The notes beneath the pieces are model-generated. The model saw only the letters and a list, made by a program, of their open reading frames with translations, did not search any database and had not been told where the DNA came from. Of a stretch of 64,000 nt of DNA, positions 1 through 11,334 are shown piece by piece (the first letter of the stretch is position 1; the number at the start of each line of letters is the position of its first letter). Position numbers and translations under genes: made by a program. Source of the stretch: Siphonodentalium dalli. Its lineage: Eukaryota > Mollusca > Scaphopoda > Gadilida > Siphonodentaliidae. The stretch is from contig CP136061.1 of NCBI GenBank assembly GCA_032622095.1, forward strand, positions 45,203,797 through 45,267,796. The letters run 5' to 3'.

Positions 1-735
1 CCGATCATCATCAAACTTTATATGAATCTTAAGGGTTGCCCTCTAGATGGGAGCCATCGATTTTTCGGAAATTCGTTAAAAAACATGGCCGCCAGCAGCC
101 ATCTTAGATTTTAAATTTGAATCCATCGACACACCATGCAGTCCGCATTTATTGGAGAATTGTTTTGAAAATTTAAAGGCATGTTTGGGTCTCCTCAAGT
201 TGGGAGCTATCGAATGTGAACAATTTTCCAAGAAAAACATTGCCGTCGGCAGCCATCATGAATTTTACTCTTTGCATGACTAAATCCTTCAGCACACCCT
301 ACAGGCCACCTCCCTCATCCGATCATCACCAAACTTCATATGGATCTAGATGGAAGCCATAAATTTGTTTAAAAACATGGCCACCAGCAGCCATCTTGGA
401 TTTCAAATTTTAATCCATCGGCACACCCTGCAGCTCACTTTTATTACAGAAATGTTTTGAAAATATACAAGCATGTTCATAACCGCCTCTAGATGGGAGC
501 TATCAAATTATAGCAATCTTGGATGAAAATCATGGCTGCCAGCAGCCATCTTGGATATTACTCTTGCCATGACTGAATCCTTTGGCATACCCTATAGACC
601 ACATCCTTCATCTGATCGTCAACAAACTTCATATTGAACTTTGGGGTGACCACTCGATGGGAGCTATTGAATTTCATTGGAAAACAGGGCAGCCAGTGGC
701 CATCTTGGATTTTATATATATATCTCTTCAGGTTG
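1..735 (+). repeat. Tandem dispersed repeat, ~310-bp units
   Basis: Roughly two and a third copies of a ~300-320 bp unit, each with CAAACTTCATATGGATCT, GATGGGAGCCATC and, twice per unit, CAGCAGCCATCTTGGATTT. Copies are clearly diverged. A related block lies at 2345-2985, so exon 1 is bracketed by two pieces of the same repeat family. No coding potential. Confidence 0.8.
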
Positions 736-899
736 ACATCTGGTATTACTTAGACATATCAAATTGCCAATTTTCCTAATCGCTCCATTGACTGTAACAC
801 ATAAAAATTATCCCCCTCCAAGTTAAGCTACAGTGTCATTGACACTTTCATAAGTTACAACAGCAACTCTGTGCATACAAAATTATTTCTTTCGTAATT

Positions 900-1620
900 C
901 TTTGTGTTTTTATACCCCCACTTTCGAAGGGGGGGTATACTGGATTGACTGCGTCTGTCCGTCACACTTTCTCCCTGCATGGGGCTGTACGTCCGTCCGA
1001 CCTCATAACTCGAACAACTATTAACCGATTTCAATAATTTTTTGTATGCAATCTCCTTAGGACCGCCTCTCCGCATGATGCTAATTGCGGTGCGGTCCAA
1101 CTTTCTTTTTTTAAGTTATGCCTTACTTTTCTACTTATTTTGACTTAGAAAATTCTGTCCGACTTAATAACTTTAACAAATATGAACCGATTTCAATAAT
1201 TTTTGGTATACATGCTTCTCACAACACCCTCTCTACATGATGCGGCTCAGGGTTGTCTCGGACTGTTTTTCCTAACATTACACTTCATTTTCGACTTATT
1301 TTGACTTTTGGGATTTTTTTTGTGTGGATGCTATCAAGTTAGGAAACACTCGACAAAAGCCATCTTAGATGTTAAGGTTGCGTTTCATTTTCTACCCTTT
1401 TTTGGGTTTCTGCAATCATTCGATCAAATATGAACCAATTTGAATATTTTTTTCTGTACAAGCTTCTTGCGACACCATATCGATATTATTAATCCAAATT
1501 TTTCTTTAAAGTTAAAAATCTTTTTTTTAGCCACGGTGGGGGTATGCCAGCACGCGAGTGCACACCTCTCGTTGTTTCTGTTGTAATTCTTTGTGTTTTT
1601 ATCCATATGAAACTATGGCC
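900..1620 (+). repeat. Dispersed repeat with TATACCCC hairpin head (Rep-E)
   Basis: It starts with a hairpin, TATACCCCCAC-TTTCGAAG-GGGGGGTATA (about 912-940), followed by GTCTGTCCGTCAC and diverged modules containing GAACCGATTTCAAT and CTTTTTTGACTTA-type words. The same architecture recurs at 7656, 16571 and 39511. Confidence 0.65.
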
Positions 1621-1818
1621 AAAAATTAGCACATGGCCAGCTTTGAAACAATAAGTTGATAGTGTTTGGGCAGATTTAAATATTTCATTACTATTCGACG
1701 CCTGTTTGGACAGAAATTTGCTGGGAAAAATAATTTATACTTGAGATTTGGCAAATGTTTTTTCTTGTCACTTATTTAATATAAATGAAAGATTATGACT
1801 GGTACTTGAAAAGTACTT

Positions 1819-1975
1819 AACCCTTCCATGACTGGAACTTCCTGAAATATTGCGAAAACCATTTGCCAATGTATTCTCTTGTATATGCGAGATTCCCATA
1901 GGTATATATAAGAGAATGCACTGGCACAAGATCTTTAGTGCTGCACCAGTGCAACTCCCGTCATGAAACGGTTAT
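1819..1975 (+). mobile_element. Rep-B hairpin MITE next to exon 1
   Basis: AACCCTTCCATGACTGG at the left and a diverged CCCGTCATGAAACGGTTA at the right flank an imperfect hairpin (GCCAATGTATTCTCTTGTAT ... TATATAAGAGAATGCACTGGC). The 9-mer AAAGTACTT occurs on both flanks (1810-1818, 1976-1984), possibly a target duplication. The element ends ~50 bp before the exon 1 acceptor. Confidence 0.7.
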
Positions 1976-2027
1976 AAAGTACTTGAATTTGTTTGTCAAA
2001 AATAAGTGAGAACTGTGTCGATTGAAG

Positions 2028-2311
2028 GTTCCTGAGAAAACAGAGCTTGATGAACCAGAGCCAATGGTAGTGGCTGAACAGCCCGAAGAAAAGGTGCTGG
2101 AGCTGGAAATTAAGCCTGATATCCCAGATGAGCCAGAACCACTAGCAGAAGACCTAGTGGATGATTTTGAAGAACCAGAAGCTGTGAATGTCGAGGAAGA
2201 GAGTACTGAACCTATTAAAGCAGAGATTGAAGAGAAAATAGAGATTCTGGAGAAGAAAGAGCTCAAAGAGAGCCCAGAAAAGCCTGCCACCGAAAAGCCA
2301 AGGACAACAAG
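2028..2311 (+). CDS. KMT2E: KMT2E/SETD5 orthologue, exon 1 of those in window (acidic linker)
   Basis: This is the first exon of the host gene in the window. It opens with an in-frame GTT (VPEKTELDEPEP) after the AG at 2026-2027 and ends two bases into a codon (AG) before the donor GTAATT at 2312. The ~94 residues are extremely acidic and proline-rich, with no folded domain visible. In vertebrate KMT2E the stretch between the SET domain and the RRR motif is similarly charged, so placement by order is good although this exon alone would not identify the gene. The upstream polypyrimidine tract is weak, and a Rep-B MITE ends about 50 bp before the acceptor. The start of the protein, the PHD finger and the SET domain lie before the window. 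Confidence 0.75.
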
Positions 2312-2344
2312 GTAATTTATCCATTTATTAACTAGTTTGAGCTA

Positions 2345-2985
2345 TTGCCATGGGTTGGTGTCCGTCCATCAACAATTTCCTTTAGCACACTCTATTACAG
2401 ATCTCATCTCTCATCCGATTGACCCCTAACTTCCTATGGATATTGGGGGGGTGACCACAAGATGGGAGCCATCAATTTTACTGTGAAATTCTTTTAAAAA
2501 CATGGTCGTCGGCACTCAGCAACCATCTTGGATTTGAAATTTGAATCCATCGGCACACTGCAGGCCGCATTTATTATAATTTTTTTTTGAAAATTTACAT
2601 GCATGTTTGAGGTTCAAATGAAAAAAATAGCCGCTGATGGCCATCTTTGATTTTACTCTTTGCATGACTAAATCATTTGGAACACCCTACAGACCACATC
2701 CCTGATCCAATCGTCACCAAACTTCATATGGATCTTCTGGGAGACAACAAGCTGGGAGCCATCAAATTTTTCCAAATTTATTTGAAAAAAACATGGCTAC
2801 CGGCAGCCATCTTGGATTTTACTCTTTGCATCACTGAATAATTTGGCATGCCATTTTGCCAACATTTTTCATCCAATTTATCCCAATCTTCCTATGGCTT
2901 TTCAGGTTGACCTCTTGTATTACTTGAACATTTAAGATTTCCTCATTATTACATCATTGACTGTAATCTATGACATACCCTATCC
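2345..2985 (+). repeat. Second block of the ~310-bp tandem repeat
   Basis: Same family and orientation as 1-735, about two degraded units (GATGGGAGCCATC, CAGCCATCTTGGATTTTACTC). The end shares 'CATTGACTGTAAT...TATCCAAGTTGAA' with 780-860 and 8985-9065, so those words belong to one edge of the family. Confidence 0.7.
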
Positions 2986-3408
2986 AAGTTGAATCTCAAA
3001 CATGCAAGAACAAGTAAGCATTTTCCTATTCTGTATCCTGGATGGCAACTGTGAATGCATGTGAGTTGTGGAGAAACTTGATTTGTTTCTTATAAACAAT
3101 TGATTTATACAGACAATTGGCATAAATTATTTCTATTCTCTTTACAGCATCTGATTTATACATATGTCATTTAAAATCAACTGATATATTTCCGGAGTTA
3201 ATGGCAAAAAAACGTTTTAAAATTCTGTTGCATTCTAAAAAACCAGCATGCTTTGATTCAATACATATGTACAAATGGACCTATTTTGACACAGTGAATC
3301 ACACAACTTCAACTGTGTGGTGTGCTATATTTCATATGCGAAATGGCATGTTCCTTGGTCAAAGTAGCATTTATTTGATATTGTGTTGAATGAATTGTAA
3401 GATAACTT

Positions 3409-3504
3409 GGTTATCACCACCCTGTAGGTTCCTGAGATTGCTATCAAAGATAAGGTAACTCCACTTGGATACAGATCTCGGAAATCCACATGGTGGTGAT
3501 AACC
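3409..3504. repeat. Small 96-bp inverted-repeat element
   Basis: Perfect 13-base inverted termini GGTTATCACCACC / GGTGGTGATAACC. The interior resembles a short exon (AG-GTTCCTGAG...AAG-GTAACT) but is better explained as part of the hairpin element. Confidence 0.75.
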
Positions 3505-3528
3505 TATATTTATTTCAGGCATATTTGT

Positions 3529-3827
3529 TAAAACATTAAAAATTATAAAATTGTTAAAGAATGTAAGAAAAAATGGTAAAAAGTGTTAAAAACAGATTTT
3601 TTTAGGCCAATGCATTCTCTTATATATGCGAGGCGACCTATGGTCGACTTGCATATATAAGAGAATGCATTGGCACAGGGCATAACTGTAACTATCACAA
3701 TGTGGTCAAGGAGCCGGTTCCAATGATATCCATATTTGTATGGTTCTATTGAGACAGACCGAAGATATTTTAGGCTGTTGAAGCTTTATTTGGCCGGTTG
3801 TGGCCGGTTTGTTGGGTAAAGGGTTAA
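3529..3827 (-). mobile_element. Rep-B MITE, left end truncated
   Basis: This matches the right three quarters of the full Rep-B copies at 42516 and 62853, including one hairpin (GCCAATGCATTCTCTTATAT ... GAGAATGCATTGGC) and a conserved tail (GGTCAAGGAGCCGGTTCC), and ends TGTTGGGTAAAGGGTTAA at 3827. The left TTAACCCTTTACCC end is missing. Confidence 0.8.
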
Positions 3828-4221
3828 GTAAACTCTTATCTAAATCATTTGTTTGTTCAATTAATAGAAACCCTTCTGCACTTGTATTATATTTCGTCTG
3901 CTTATATTACCGTAACAGCCCTCGAAATGAATAATAGACCATTCTAATATATACTTTTATAACTGAATGGGAGAATCTATTTAATAAGGAATCGGCTTCC
4001 CTTTCCCAAATTTTAATCTTAATAAAGAATTGGTTAATATTACACAAAAATGATAAATATTGTTATTGTTAAATGAGGTAAATTTCAACTAGCTGTGGCC
4101 AAGCAACAGTCTTCAGGGTGTGCAATGGTCATAGAAGGAAATAATGGTGTGAACGCTTGGATTAATATCACACTTTTTTGTCTTGTGAGATTAGGCTTCT
4201 GCAAATCAAAATTTATTTGTT

Positions 4222-4534
4222 GAATCGAATTGGGGCGGGTGGGGGATTTCACATTGAATCGAATTGGGGTGGGTGGGGGATTTCACATTGAATCGAATTG
4301 GGGCAGGTGGGGGATTTCACATTGAATCGAATTGGGGCGGGTGGGGGATTTCACATTGAATCGAATTGGGGCGGGTGGGGGATTTCACATTGAATCGCAT
4401 TGGGGCGGGTGGGGGATTTCACATTGAATCGAATTGGGGCGGGTGGGGGATTTCACATTGAATCGAATTGGGGCGGGTGGGGGATTTCACATTGAATCGA
4501 ATTGGGGCGGGTGGGGGATTTCACATTGAATCGA
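4222..4534 (+). repeat. 34-bp G-rich minisatellite, 9 copies
   Basis: Nine head-to-tail copies of a 34-bp unit (GAATCGAATTGGGGCGGGTG plus GGGGATTTCACATT) and a partial tenth. Only a few copies differ, by single bases. Every unit carries three adjacent G-runs, so the + strand is a G-quadruplex candidate. Confidence 0.95.
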
Positions 4535-4918
4535 AGCATCATAATCGAAAGTTCAGTGACATTAACAATTTGTTTCCTTCATCAGCGATTATAGAAACGT
4601 ACATGACAAGTAATTTATCAGTTCTTCTTTGCTCTACATTGTCATATTTTGGCTGTTTATACATGATTTTACTGGAAAATAAATGAAATCGAACTAGAAA
4701 ATGTACTATAAATAATATTGGGGAAAATATTTTCGGGAATTGGCACTGAGACAGGGATGTTTAGCATGCCGCATCACACTGAGTTGCAAGGGGAGTAAAC
4801 CAATGTGTTCCATATGATGTACAAAGGGCAGTAATTCAATTTCCAGCTATGGTGTTATTGTCGGAATTCATTCATTTGGAATAATCATTGCAATTGCGTC
4901 TATGAGTGTCAGTAACAT

Positions 4919-6640
4919 TTAAAGATACTCAATCCCATTCAATGGTCCCCATATCATCAGATTCCAACAACAAAAAAACTATTTGAAATACCGCTTCAGT
5001 TATAAGAATCGAGTAATTGCTCAAAAATAATGCTAACACTGTCATCTGTAGCATAAAATTGCCCAAAACCTGTTATTTATCAACATTTTGTTCAAAAAAA
5101 ATTTGCAGATTTGTCAAAAGTAGAGCTGAAACGGTTAGACGGTTAACCGGTTAGCGACGTAACCGGTTAGAAAAATATGAACCGGACGTAACCGCATCCC
5201 GTTGTCAGTTGAATGTGAACGTGAATAATCCTCAAAATATTAGGTTAAATGATGCAAAACTAATACTAAATCCTGTGTCACCGATAGTAGAGTGCAATGC
5301 AAGCATTAATTGGTACACGCGGTAGTATCAGATACTTAGTAGCAATTCTCGAACTGTCTGGAAGTGTCGGCGACCTTCAATCAATTCCGACCCTTTGAAG
5401 TTTTCTTCCGACAAAAGCATGTGTGCAGTCACTATGTATCAAGTCTGAATGCACACAAGGAAATGACAACGTAAAAGTGGCGTTGTGTGGCAATGCGTGC
5501 TTTCGTAACTTAATAGTTAATACTGCACGAAGCAACATGGATTCAAATTGGAGTCACACCACGACATACTATATATAAAACTGTTTTACAGTGGGGTTTA
5601 TAAAAACTATGTAAGTCGACAAAGTTTGAAGATTGAGATCAGCAGCACAATGTCTTCACTCTTCCCGTTCTTCCTCCCTGTTGTGATTTAATATGATCAA
5701 TTCAATTGAGTGACCCAACAGACATCGTAGTTGAAGCAACCCAAAACTTCTTCAATAATCTTCCCTTTTATCAAGGAAATTGATGCTCCATGCTACTCTG
5801 TAACTGGTTGTGTCTGTGGGACTAATTAACACTCAATTTGGCAGTAATTGCTATATGTTAAGTGATTGCATACTAAAACCGAAACCGAAACGTAAATTAT
5901 ATAACCTCCCAACACTAGTGTCCGCTATCATGATACCGACGAATAGCTCGAATACTGAATAGGACTGCGAGTCTGACCTAACTGACCTTCCTTTTTGTTC
6001 TCTACATGTAGTTATTACTTTCTTGTCTTTATATATAATGCATTGGAGGATATACCAATGATGATAATGATATATTACAGATATTTAATATATAGTTTTG
6101 TTACTCGTTTTACCAATACCCATACTATTTTACTCGTTTTACAAATGCCCAAACATATGCTGATCACGGCAAATAAGCGATCTCCCCTGCCATTCACAAA
6201 TTTCACTTGCTCATTCCCCATCACGAGAGCCAGCAAAAGAACAGTTAATGCGTGTTTTTGAATATCGTTAAATGCCGTGAATAATAAGGTCTTTATTTCA
6301 GCTACTACTTCTCACCTAGGTTTGTCCCTGGAGCATGGCATAATGTCGACATAATTAGTGTGAGAGAAGTCCGCTAGAAATTTAGCGGTTAACCGGTTGA
6401 AATCCGGTTAACCCCGATGGTTAACCGGTTAGAAGAATGGGTCAACCGTTTCAGCTCTAGTCAAAAGATACTTGATTTTAGAGTTATCAATCTTCATCCG
6501 CAATTTGGTCCGTGACCTTCTTCTCGTCGACTTTACTGGGCCACAAAAAATTATCGGTGGTGAAAAATAATAGATTTCAAAAATCGATATCTGATCACTC
6601 GGAGCTTTGATGGGTGGGTTCCTCGACTCAATTCAAATAT
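4919..6640 (-). mobile_element. Old TTAA-type MITE split by a hAT element
   Basis: 4919-5120 plus 6468-6640 match the reverse complement of the intact element at 56739-57172 (shared words GCCCCATATCATC, CAACAACAA, AATAATGCTAACACTGTC, CTTGATTTTAGAGTTAT, GGTTCCTCGACTCAA). The hAT copy at 5121-6459 interrupts it. The distal end of this copy has decayed. Confidence 0.75.
5121..6459 (+). mobile_element. Non-autonomous hAT transposon, copy 1
   Basis: The ends are TAGAGCTGAAACGGTT and its inverse, fitting the YARNG start of hAT termini, with a perfect 8-bp target duplication GTCAAAAG (5113-5120 and 6460-6467). Repeated GGTTAACCGGTTAG motifs next to both ends look like transposase binding sites. The interior shares stretches with copy 2 but has no intact transposase. 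Confidence 0.9.
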
Positions 6641-6900
6641 TTTTCACCACTTCTCTGTTGAAAAAAAGTAAAAAAAAAAGATTTAAAATTACGATAAGCC
6701 TGAATGGACAATCGGCTGGTGACACAACTGTGGGAAATATAATCCATAGAATCCATATTTGAATTTTGACCATTCCAACAGCTGATTCCAATGTATAATT
6801 TTTAACTGAATGGGACACATTTAGTAATGAAAGGGTTAATTTCTTCACAAAGACAGTTCTACTTTTTGTTGCATGTGGGGGGACATAAAAGTCTCTTGAT

Positions 6901-7036
6901 CAAGCCTTGAAATAGGGTGTCTGTCATTTGCAGAATGAGGTCCCCAGAGGGTGAATTTAGTGATGATACCCCGCATAGTGGGCTAGCATCACCAAATTCA
7001 CCCTCTGGGAACCTCATTCTGCTATTTCAAGGCTTG
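6901..7036. mobile_element. Rep-A hairpin MITE
   Basis: A single hairpin with CAAGCCTTGAAATAGGGTGT at the left and the inverse at the right; the arms read GAATGAGGTYCCCAGAGGGT. Perfect 8-bp target duplication CTCTTGAT (6893-6900, 7037-7044). The duplication length suggests mobilisation by a hAT-type transposase. Confidence 0.92.
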
Positions 7037-7225
7037 CTCTTGATGAACTTTGTCAACTTATTTTTGTTCTAATAAACTGCTGCATATTTCTCTCAAACTG
7101 CTGCATATTGCTCTCAAAATGATTGCTCTTTTCAAACTTAGGCAAAGTCATTTGGTACTATATCATGTCAATACGAAAAAAAAAGTTTAACATACTAAAT
7201 AAGTAAATATCCTTATTTTTTTCAG

Positions 7226-7261
7226 AAAAAGGAGGCGAGGAAGTCATGCTTGTGCACGAAG
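7226..7261 (+). CDS. KMT2E: KMT2E/SETD5 orthologue, 36-nt micro-exon
   Basis: This is a 36-nt exon between TTTTTTTCAG and the donor GTAGGT. It enters and leaves with two bases of a codon already used, matching exon 1 and exon 3. With the junction codons it encodes R-KRRRGSHACA-R-R, a strongly basic patch that lines up with the basic QRRRH region of vertebrate KMT2E before the KTKK motif. Because 36 is a multiple of 3, skipping it would keep the frame, so it could be a cassette exon. A Rep-A MITE starts only 31 bp after its end. Too short to identify alone; supported by phase, a strong acceptor and context. Confidence 0.75.
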
Positions 7262-7292
7262 GTAGGTAGTGGATAATCTTGTGTTATACTAT

Positions 7293-7443
7293 CAAGCCTT
7301 GAAATAGGGTGTCTGTTATTTGCAGAATGAGGTTCCCAGAGGGTGAATTTGGTGATGCTAGCTCACTATGTGGGGTAGCATCACTATATTCACCCTCTGG
7401 GGACCTCATTCTGCAAATGACAGACACCCTATTTCAAGGCTTG
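7293..7443. mobile_element. Rep-A hairpin MITE, 31 bp from micro-exon 2
   Basis: Same family, 151 bp, with perfect 8-bp duplication TATACTAT (7285-7292, 7444-7451). It starts 31 bp after the end of the 36-nt exon, so its hairpin in the pre-mRNA could influence use of that donor. Confidence 0.92.
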
Positions 7444-7655
7444 TATACTATTAAAATTACATCTACGTTGGAATGTTTATCAAGAGTTGGAATGTAGCTC
7501 TTAGGATGAATTTTGAATTTAGATTTAGAATTTGGCAATTACATATGACCAGTGTTGGCTATTACATGAGCAATTAAGTCAAAATATCATAATACTGTGT
7601 TTCCCCCTATAGCCACTGACCATGTTCAAAACCTGCCTACACTATTACATTTTAT

Positions 7656-8430
7656 TATACCCCCTGCAACGAAGTTAGGGGGGGTATACTGGAGTCAGCT
7701 TGTCCGTCCGTCGTCCGTCCGTCCGTGGACACAAATTTGTCCGGAGTTTTTCTCAGTCGTTTTTTGATCAATTTCCATGAAACTTGGCACAGACATCAAC
7801 CACCATGGGAACCTGTGCACCTGCGATTATGACGTCTGTCAGACTTTTTTTGGTGGAGTTATCCCCCCTTTTTCGACTTAGAAATTTTTCGCAACATGTA
7901 TACTTTTGTCCGAGCTTTTATTCCTACATTTTTTGGTCAATTTTTTTAAAACGTGGCACAGATATTTAGTACCATGGAAACTTGTGCACCTGCGATTATG
8001 ACGTCTGTCCGACATTTTTTGGTGGAGTTATCCCCCTTTTTCGACTTAGAAACTTTTTTTGCAACATGCTTAATTTTGTCCGAGCTTTTATTCCTACATT
8101 TTTCGGTCAATGTTTCTTAATCTTGGCACTGTTATTTAGTACCATGGGAACCTGAGCACCTGCGATTATGACGTCTGTCCGACATTTTTTGTGTGGAGTT
8201 ATTCCCATTTTTCGACTTAGAATTTTTTTCGCAACAAACATAATTTTGTCCAAGCTTTTATTCCTACATTTTTCGGTCAATAGGTTTAACATTAGGGTTA
8301 TGGTTGTACACCTGCAATGGGAACTGTTAATTTATATTTTAACTAAATGTTTACTGACATGTGAAACATCTTAGTATTATAAAAACAGGGCGGTATCCGC
8401 AGTCCCATTGGGACAGTCACACCTCTAGTT
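7656..8430 (+). repeat. Rep-E repeat with TATACCCCC head and ~190-bp modules
   Basis: A hairpin head (TATACCCCCTGCAACGAAG ... GGGGGTATACTGG) is followed by (GTCCGTCC)n and three tandem modules, each with 'CTTTTATTCCTACATTTTT', 'GGCACAG(A)TATTTAGTACCATGG', 'CACCTGCGATTATGACGTCT' and 'GAGTTATCCCCCTTTTTCGA'. Confidence 0.85.
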
Positions 8431-8904
8431 AGTTTTGGGGAAAGCATTGACTTTGTTTGGCTGACCACCTGACGTAATTTTATGTAAATTAGTCGCATGG
8501 CACCTGTGTTTATCCCATATTTTCACTAACTTCGAGTACGTTAATATGGGCTTTCCGTATACCATTTTAACCATGAGATATGCATCTTTCCAATGATGTC
8601 GGATATTTACTGTTATATGCTAGAATGTTTCCATAGGGAGATGGCCAAGGCGCTCCCAGAAACTTGGGCGGAAAAACTACTACGGCGTGGTAATGGGACG
8701 GCACACAGGCTGTCGAGGCAATAATACCGACCAATTATAACACGGCCAAGACAGCCTGTAGAAACGCGGGCTAGTAGCCACCCTACAACACTCTTCGTTT
8801 GACCAAAATCGGTCAAGGTACCAAAAAATACCATGGGCCCTATATTTGACCCCCCTCTGGACGCCGTAAATGTATCTGACTGAATGCAGAGGTCAATCAG
8901 TTTA

Positions 8905-8980
8905 TTTTCGTGCCACGAATTAGTTATTTCGGGGCCACAAATTAGTTATTTCGTGGCCACGTATTAGTTATTTCCCATAT
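8905..8980 (+). repeat. Short tandem repeat around GGCCACGAATTAGTTATTTC
   Basis: Three diverged copies of a ~22-bp unit. The neighbouring 8440-8900 contains no recognised gene or element, although the inverted frame there is open for 73 codons. Confidence 0.7.
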
Positions 8981-9129
8981 CCTAAACCAGCCACTGTACT
9001 CCACTGACTAATGTATGAAATTATCCCCTCTCCAAGTTGATATACAGTGTCATTGACACGTTCATTTATATTTGGGGAGGTGTATGCACACTGATGTTTG
9101 AATACCAATAAAGTTACTATTTATTTCAG

Positions 9130-9292
9130 GCGTACAAGGCACAGTAGTCAAATAGTGGAGACACCCGTAGTAATCGAGGATGAAATGACTTTAATGGGCA
9201 CCATATCAGCACCGTCTACCCCTGCCGTCCAGCTGGAGGTGATGGCGGGTGGCTCACCGATCAAAGGATTCAAATTCCTGAAGACTAAAAAA
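9130..9292 (+). CDS. KMT2E: KMT2E/SETD5 orthologue, exon 3
   Basis: The acceptor is TTATTTCAG and the donor GTAATT at 9293. The first base completes an AG-G arginine codon, and the exon ends on a codon boundary. It encodes RTRHSSQIVE, then an acidic VVIEDEMTLMG stretch, and ends GFKFLKTKK. The final KTKK joins directly to HLMNEWLS of exon 4, reproducing the KTKKHLVNEWLS block of vertebrate KMT2E. This junction is one of the strongest pieces of evidence for the gene call. No catalytic domain lies here; this is the linker C-terminal to the SET domain. Confidence 0.88.
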
Positions 9293-9299
9293 GTAATTA

Positions 9300-10448
9300 C
9301 TATTTAATAGAGCTGGAAGATATTAATGAATATAAAAACCGTGATTTTTGGAAAATAAAATTGCGGTTAACGTTATAATCGCGTTAAAAATAAAATACTA
9401 CAGCAAATATATAAAGCTAAAATAATGAGTAAGCCGACAAAGATTTTGTCTTAGTGAAAATCCCATTACTCTAAAATCACTTACCTGCAGACTGAGATCT
9501 CGCACCTGCTTGCATGCATTTTTGTAGTCTTTGAAGTTGCTAACGCCCATGTGATACACGGACTGCTACAGACTGAGTATTACTCAGTGTGGCATTAATG
9601 TGGTGAGCTCGTTTCACAACAGGCATTTCAGCATGTGTTCAAGGAATAGACTAGCATATCCCAAATTCCAAATGCTAATTGACACATTCCCTAAAAAGTT
9701 TGAAAAAAATTCCCAGGTATAAATATAATATTGTGTGTGTCTAACAGTGACTCCAATAATGAGAGAACAATGCTCGCGTATAATTGGATAACCAATTGAT
9801 GCACCATAATTGAGGTTGATTTATTACAGTCAGTCTCTTTAGTGATTTATCTCAGAATCAAGCATTCTATTACTGTTTAATTATAATCACATTCAGTCAT
9901 TAACATTGACATATTCTTGCATTCAAACAAAATCCTTGTCTGTATAATACTTAAGACGATAGCAATGACCATACCCAAAATAATCAAATTAATGCACCAT
10001 GCAGGTCCATGCTGAACAATGACAAGTTTAGGTCCCTAACTGGGTCAGCCACGTGTGAGTGTTTATTATGAAGCACCCAGAGGACTGTCAAACTGATAAG
10101 AGGTCAGATGTGTTCTTATTCAATTTCTTAAAATTGCCTCAATGCGTTCGCGGTTGGTACAGATGAAAAATCACACAAAGTTTGTTAAACCATTATTAGG
10201 AATTTTATTTAATTATTACATCTTTGTTTACAGATTTCCTGACCCCCAAAAAAGCTGTTTGTCAAAAAAATTATAAAATTTATTTCTTCAGTTTTATTCC
10301 CGCCGATGGGAATATTAATCCCCTATCTTTGAAACAAAAAGATCTGTAAACCAAGTAATAAAGAATAAAATGCCAAGAAGAACATTTCAATAATCCTCCA
10401 ATGACGGGATCCACATGATGAAACCATTGTTTGTAAACAATTACCATA
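9300..10448. other. Intron 3 sequence left of the transposon, nothing recognised
   Basis: AT-rich single-copy-looking intron. I see no exon with good borders, no RNA gene and no element ends. Confidence 0.6.
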
Positions 10449-10582
10449 TAGTGTGGTCGTGGTACGCAAAAAAAGGGGTCAACCCAGAAGAAATAGGTAT
10501 AGAAGCGATTTTGGTGTCATTCGACTCAGTAGGATCTCTAGTATAATATATCCAAAATCCGCTAAAATCCGCTTTGGGCAAA
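10449..10582 (+). repeat. Left terminal inverted repeat of the Academ-like element
   Basis: This segment matches the reverse complement of 15039-15161 with small indels. Shared landmarks from the outside in are TAGTGTGGTCGT, GAAGAAAT(A/T)GGTATAGAAG, CGATTTTGGT, ATATCCAAAATCCGC and TAAAATCCGCTTTGGGCAA. The innermost 35 bases are identical in both ends, while the outer part has drifted. The tandem TCCGCTAAAATCCGC looks like a candidate transposase binding site. The bases just outside are ATA. Confidence 0.88.
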
Positions 10583-10956
10583 CATTTTTATCGCACGTTG
10601 AAATAGGGACCTCCTTTCCTGTGTTCATATCGGATATGCCTCACGTCTCAGCTAACATAATCAGATTGACGGCCCAAATCAGACATATCTTGGAAGCTAA
10701 TAGTCGGAAATAATTCGGGATACGTAATACACATGATCGTGTGATACGTTGGCTGCGGGAAAAAGTATAGCGTCGACAATCAAGAGCGTTTATAAAAATA
10801 TATTGATAGGCCTACACATCGTTCATGATATTTTGACACATATATTATTGAATATTAATATATGTTTTATTACTTATACCATATACTATGGTCTGCATAA
10901 AATGCACGTAACAGATTGTTGTCCCTGTATTCATCAGATAATTTAGCGCAAGTTGC

Positions 10957-11032
10957 GCTCTTTATTGTCTTGGGCTTTGTATAGACGCTCTTTATTGTCT
11001 TGGGCTTTGTATAGACGCTCTTTATTGTCTTA
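10957..11032 (+). repeat. 30-bp tandem repeat in the transposon leader
   Basis: Two full copies and one half copy of a 30-bp unit beginning GCTCTTTATTGTCTTGGGCT lie between the left inverted repeat and the start codon at 11335. This position suits a promoter or subterminal regulatory region of the element. Confidence 0.85.
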
Positions 11033-11334
11033 GCGTTCTGATATCGCTATACACGAAACGCGCTTTATTATTCAGACTCTGCAAGCACGTGCGTCAGATA
11101 TATAGCTTCTGCAAGTCAATTTGTCACGGAAAACATTTGAATGTAGTATATAGCAGTTGTTTTACGAATTCAGATCTCTTGCTGAAACCTAACGGTGACA
11201 ACGCACGCTTGAGACCTGTTTGATAAAAGATTCTCATTGATGAGGGTATCTCAGTGAGATCGTTATACTGCAATATATATTTTTGATATTCTATGCTCCA
11301 TTATTGAATTTATCGCATCGTATTATTAGTAGCT

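Noticed and set aside
1961-2290. Antisense Ser-rich frame opposite exon 1.
   Set aside because: Shadow of the acidic exon; no splice or family support.
3428-3454. A 27-nt micro-exon (VPEIAIKDK) with AG and GTAACT borders that would keep the gene's frame.
   Set aside because: It lies inside a 96-bp element with perfect 13-base inverted ends, its phase would not match exon 1 (the read peptide changes), and no family block corresponds.
5995-6261. 88-codon frame in hAT copy 1 (and its relative at 26297-26569 in copy 2).
   Set aside because: The two are related only because the elements are; neither shows hAT transposase motifs, and frames differ by indels between copies.
8613-8834. 73-codon antisense frame near 8.7 kb.
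   Set aside because: No recognisable motif, no splice context, and it lies among repeats.
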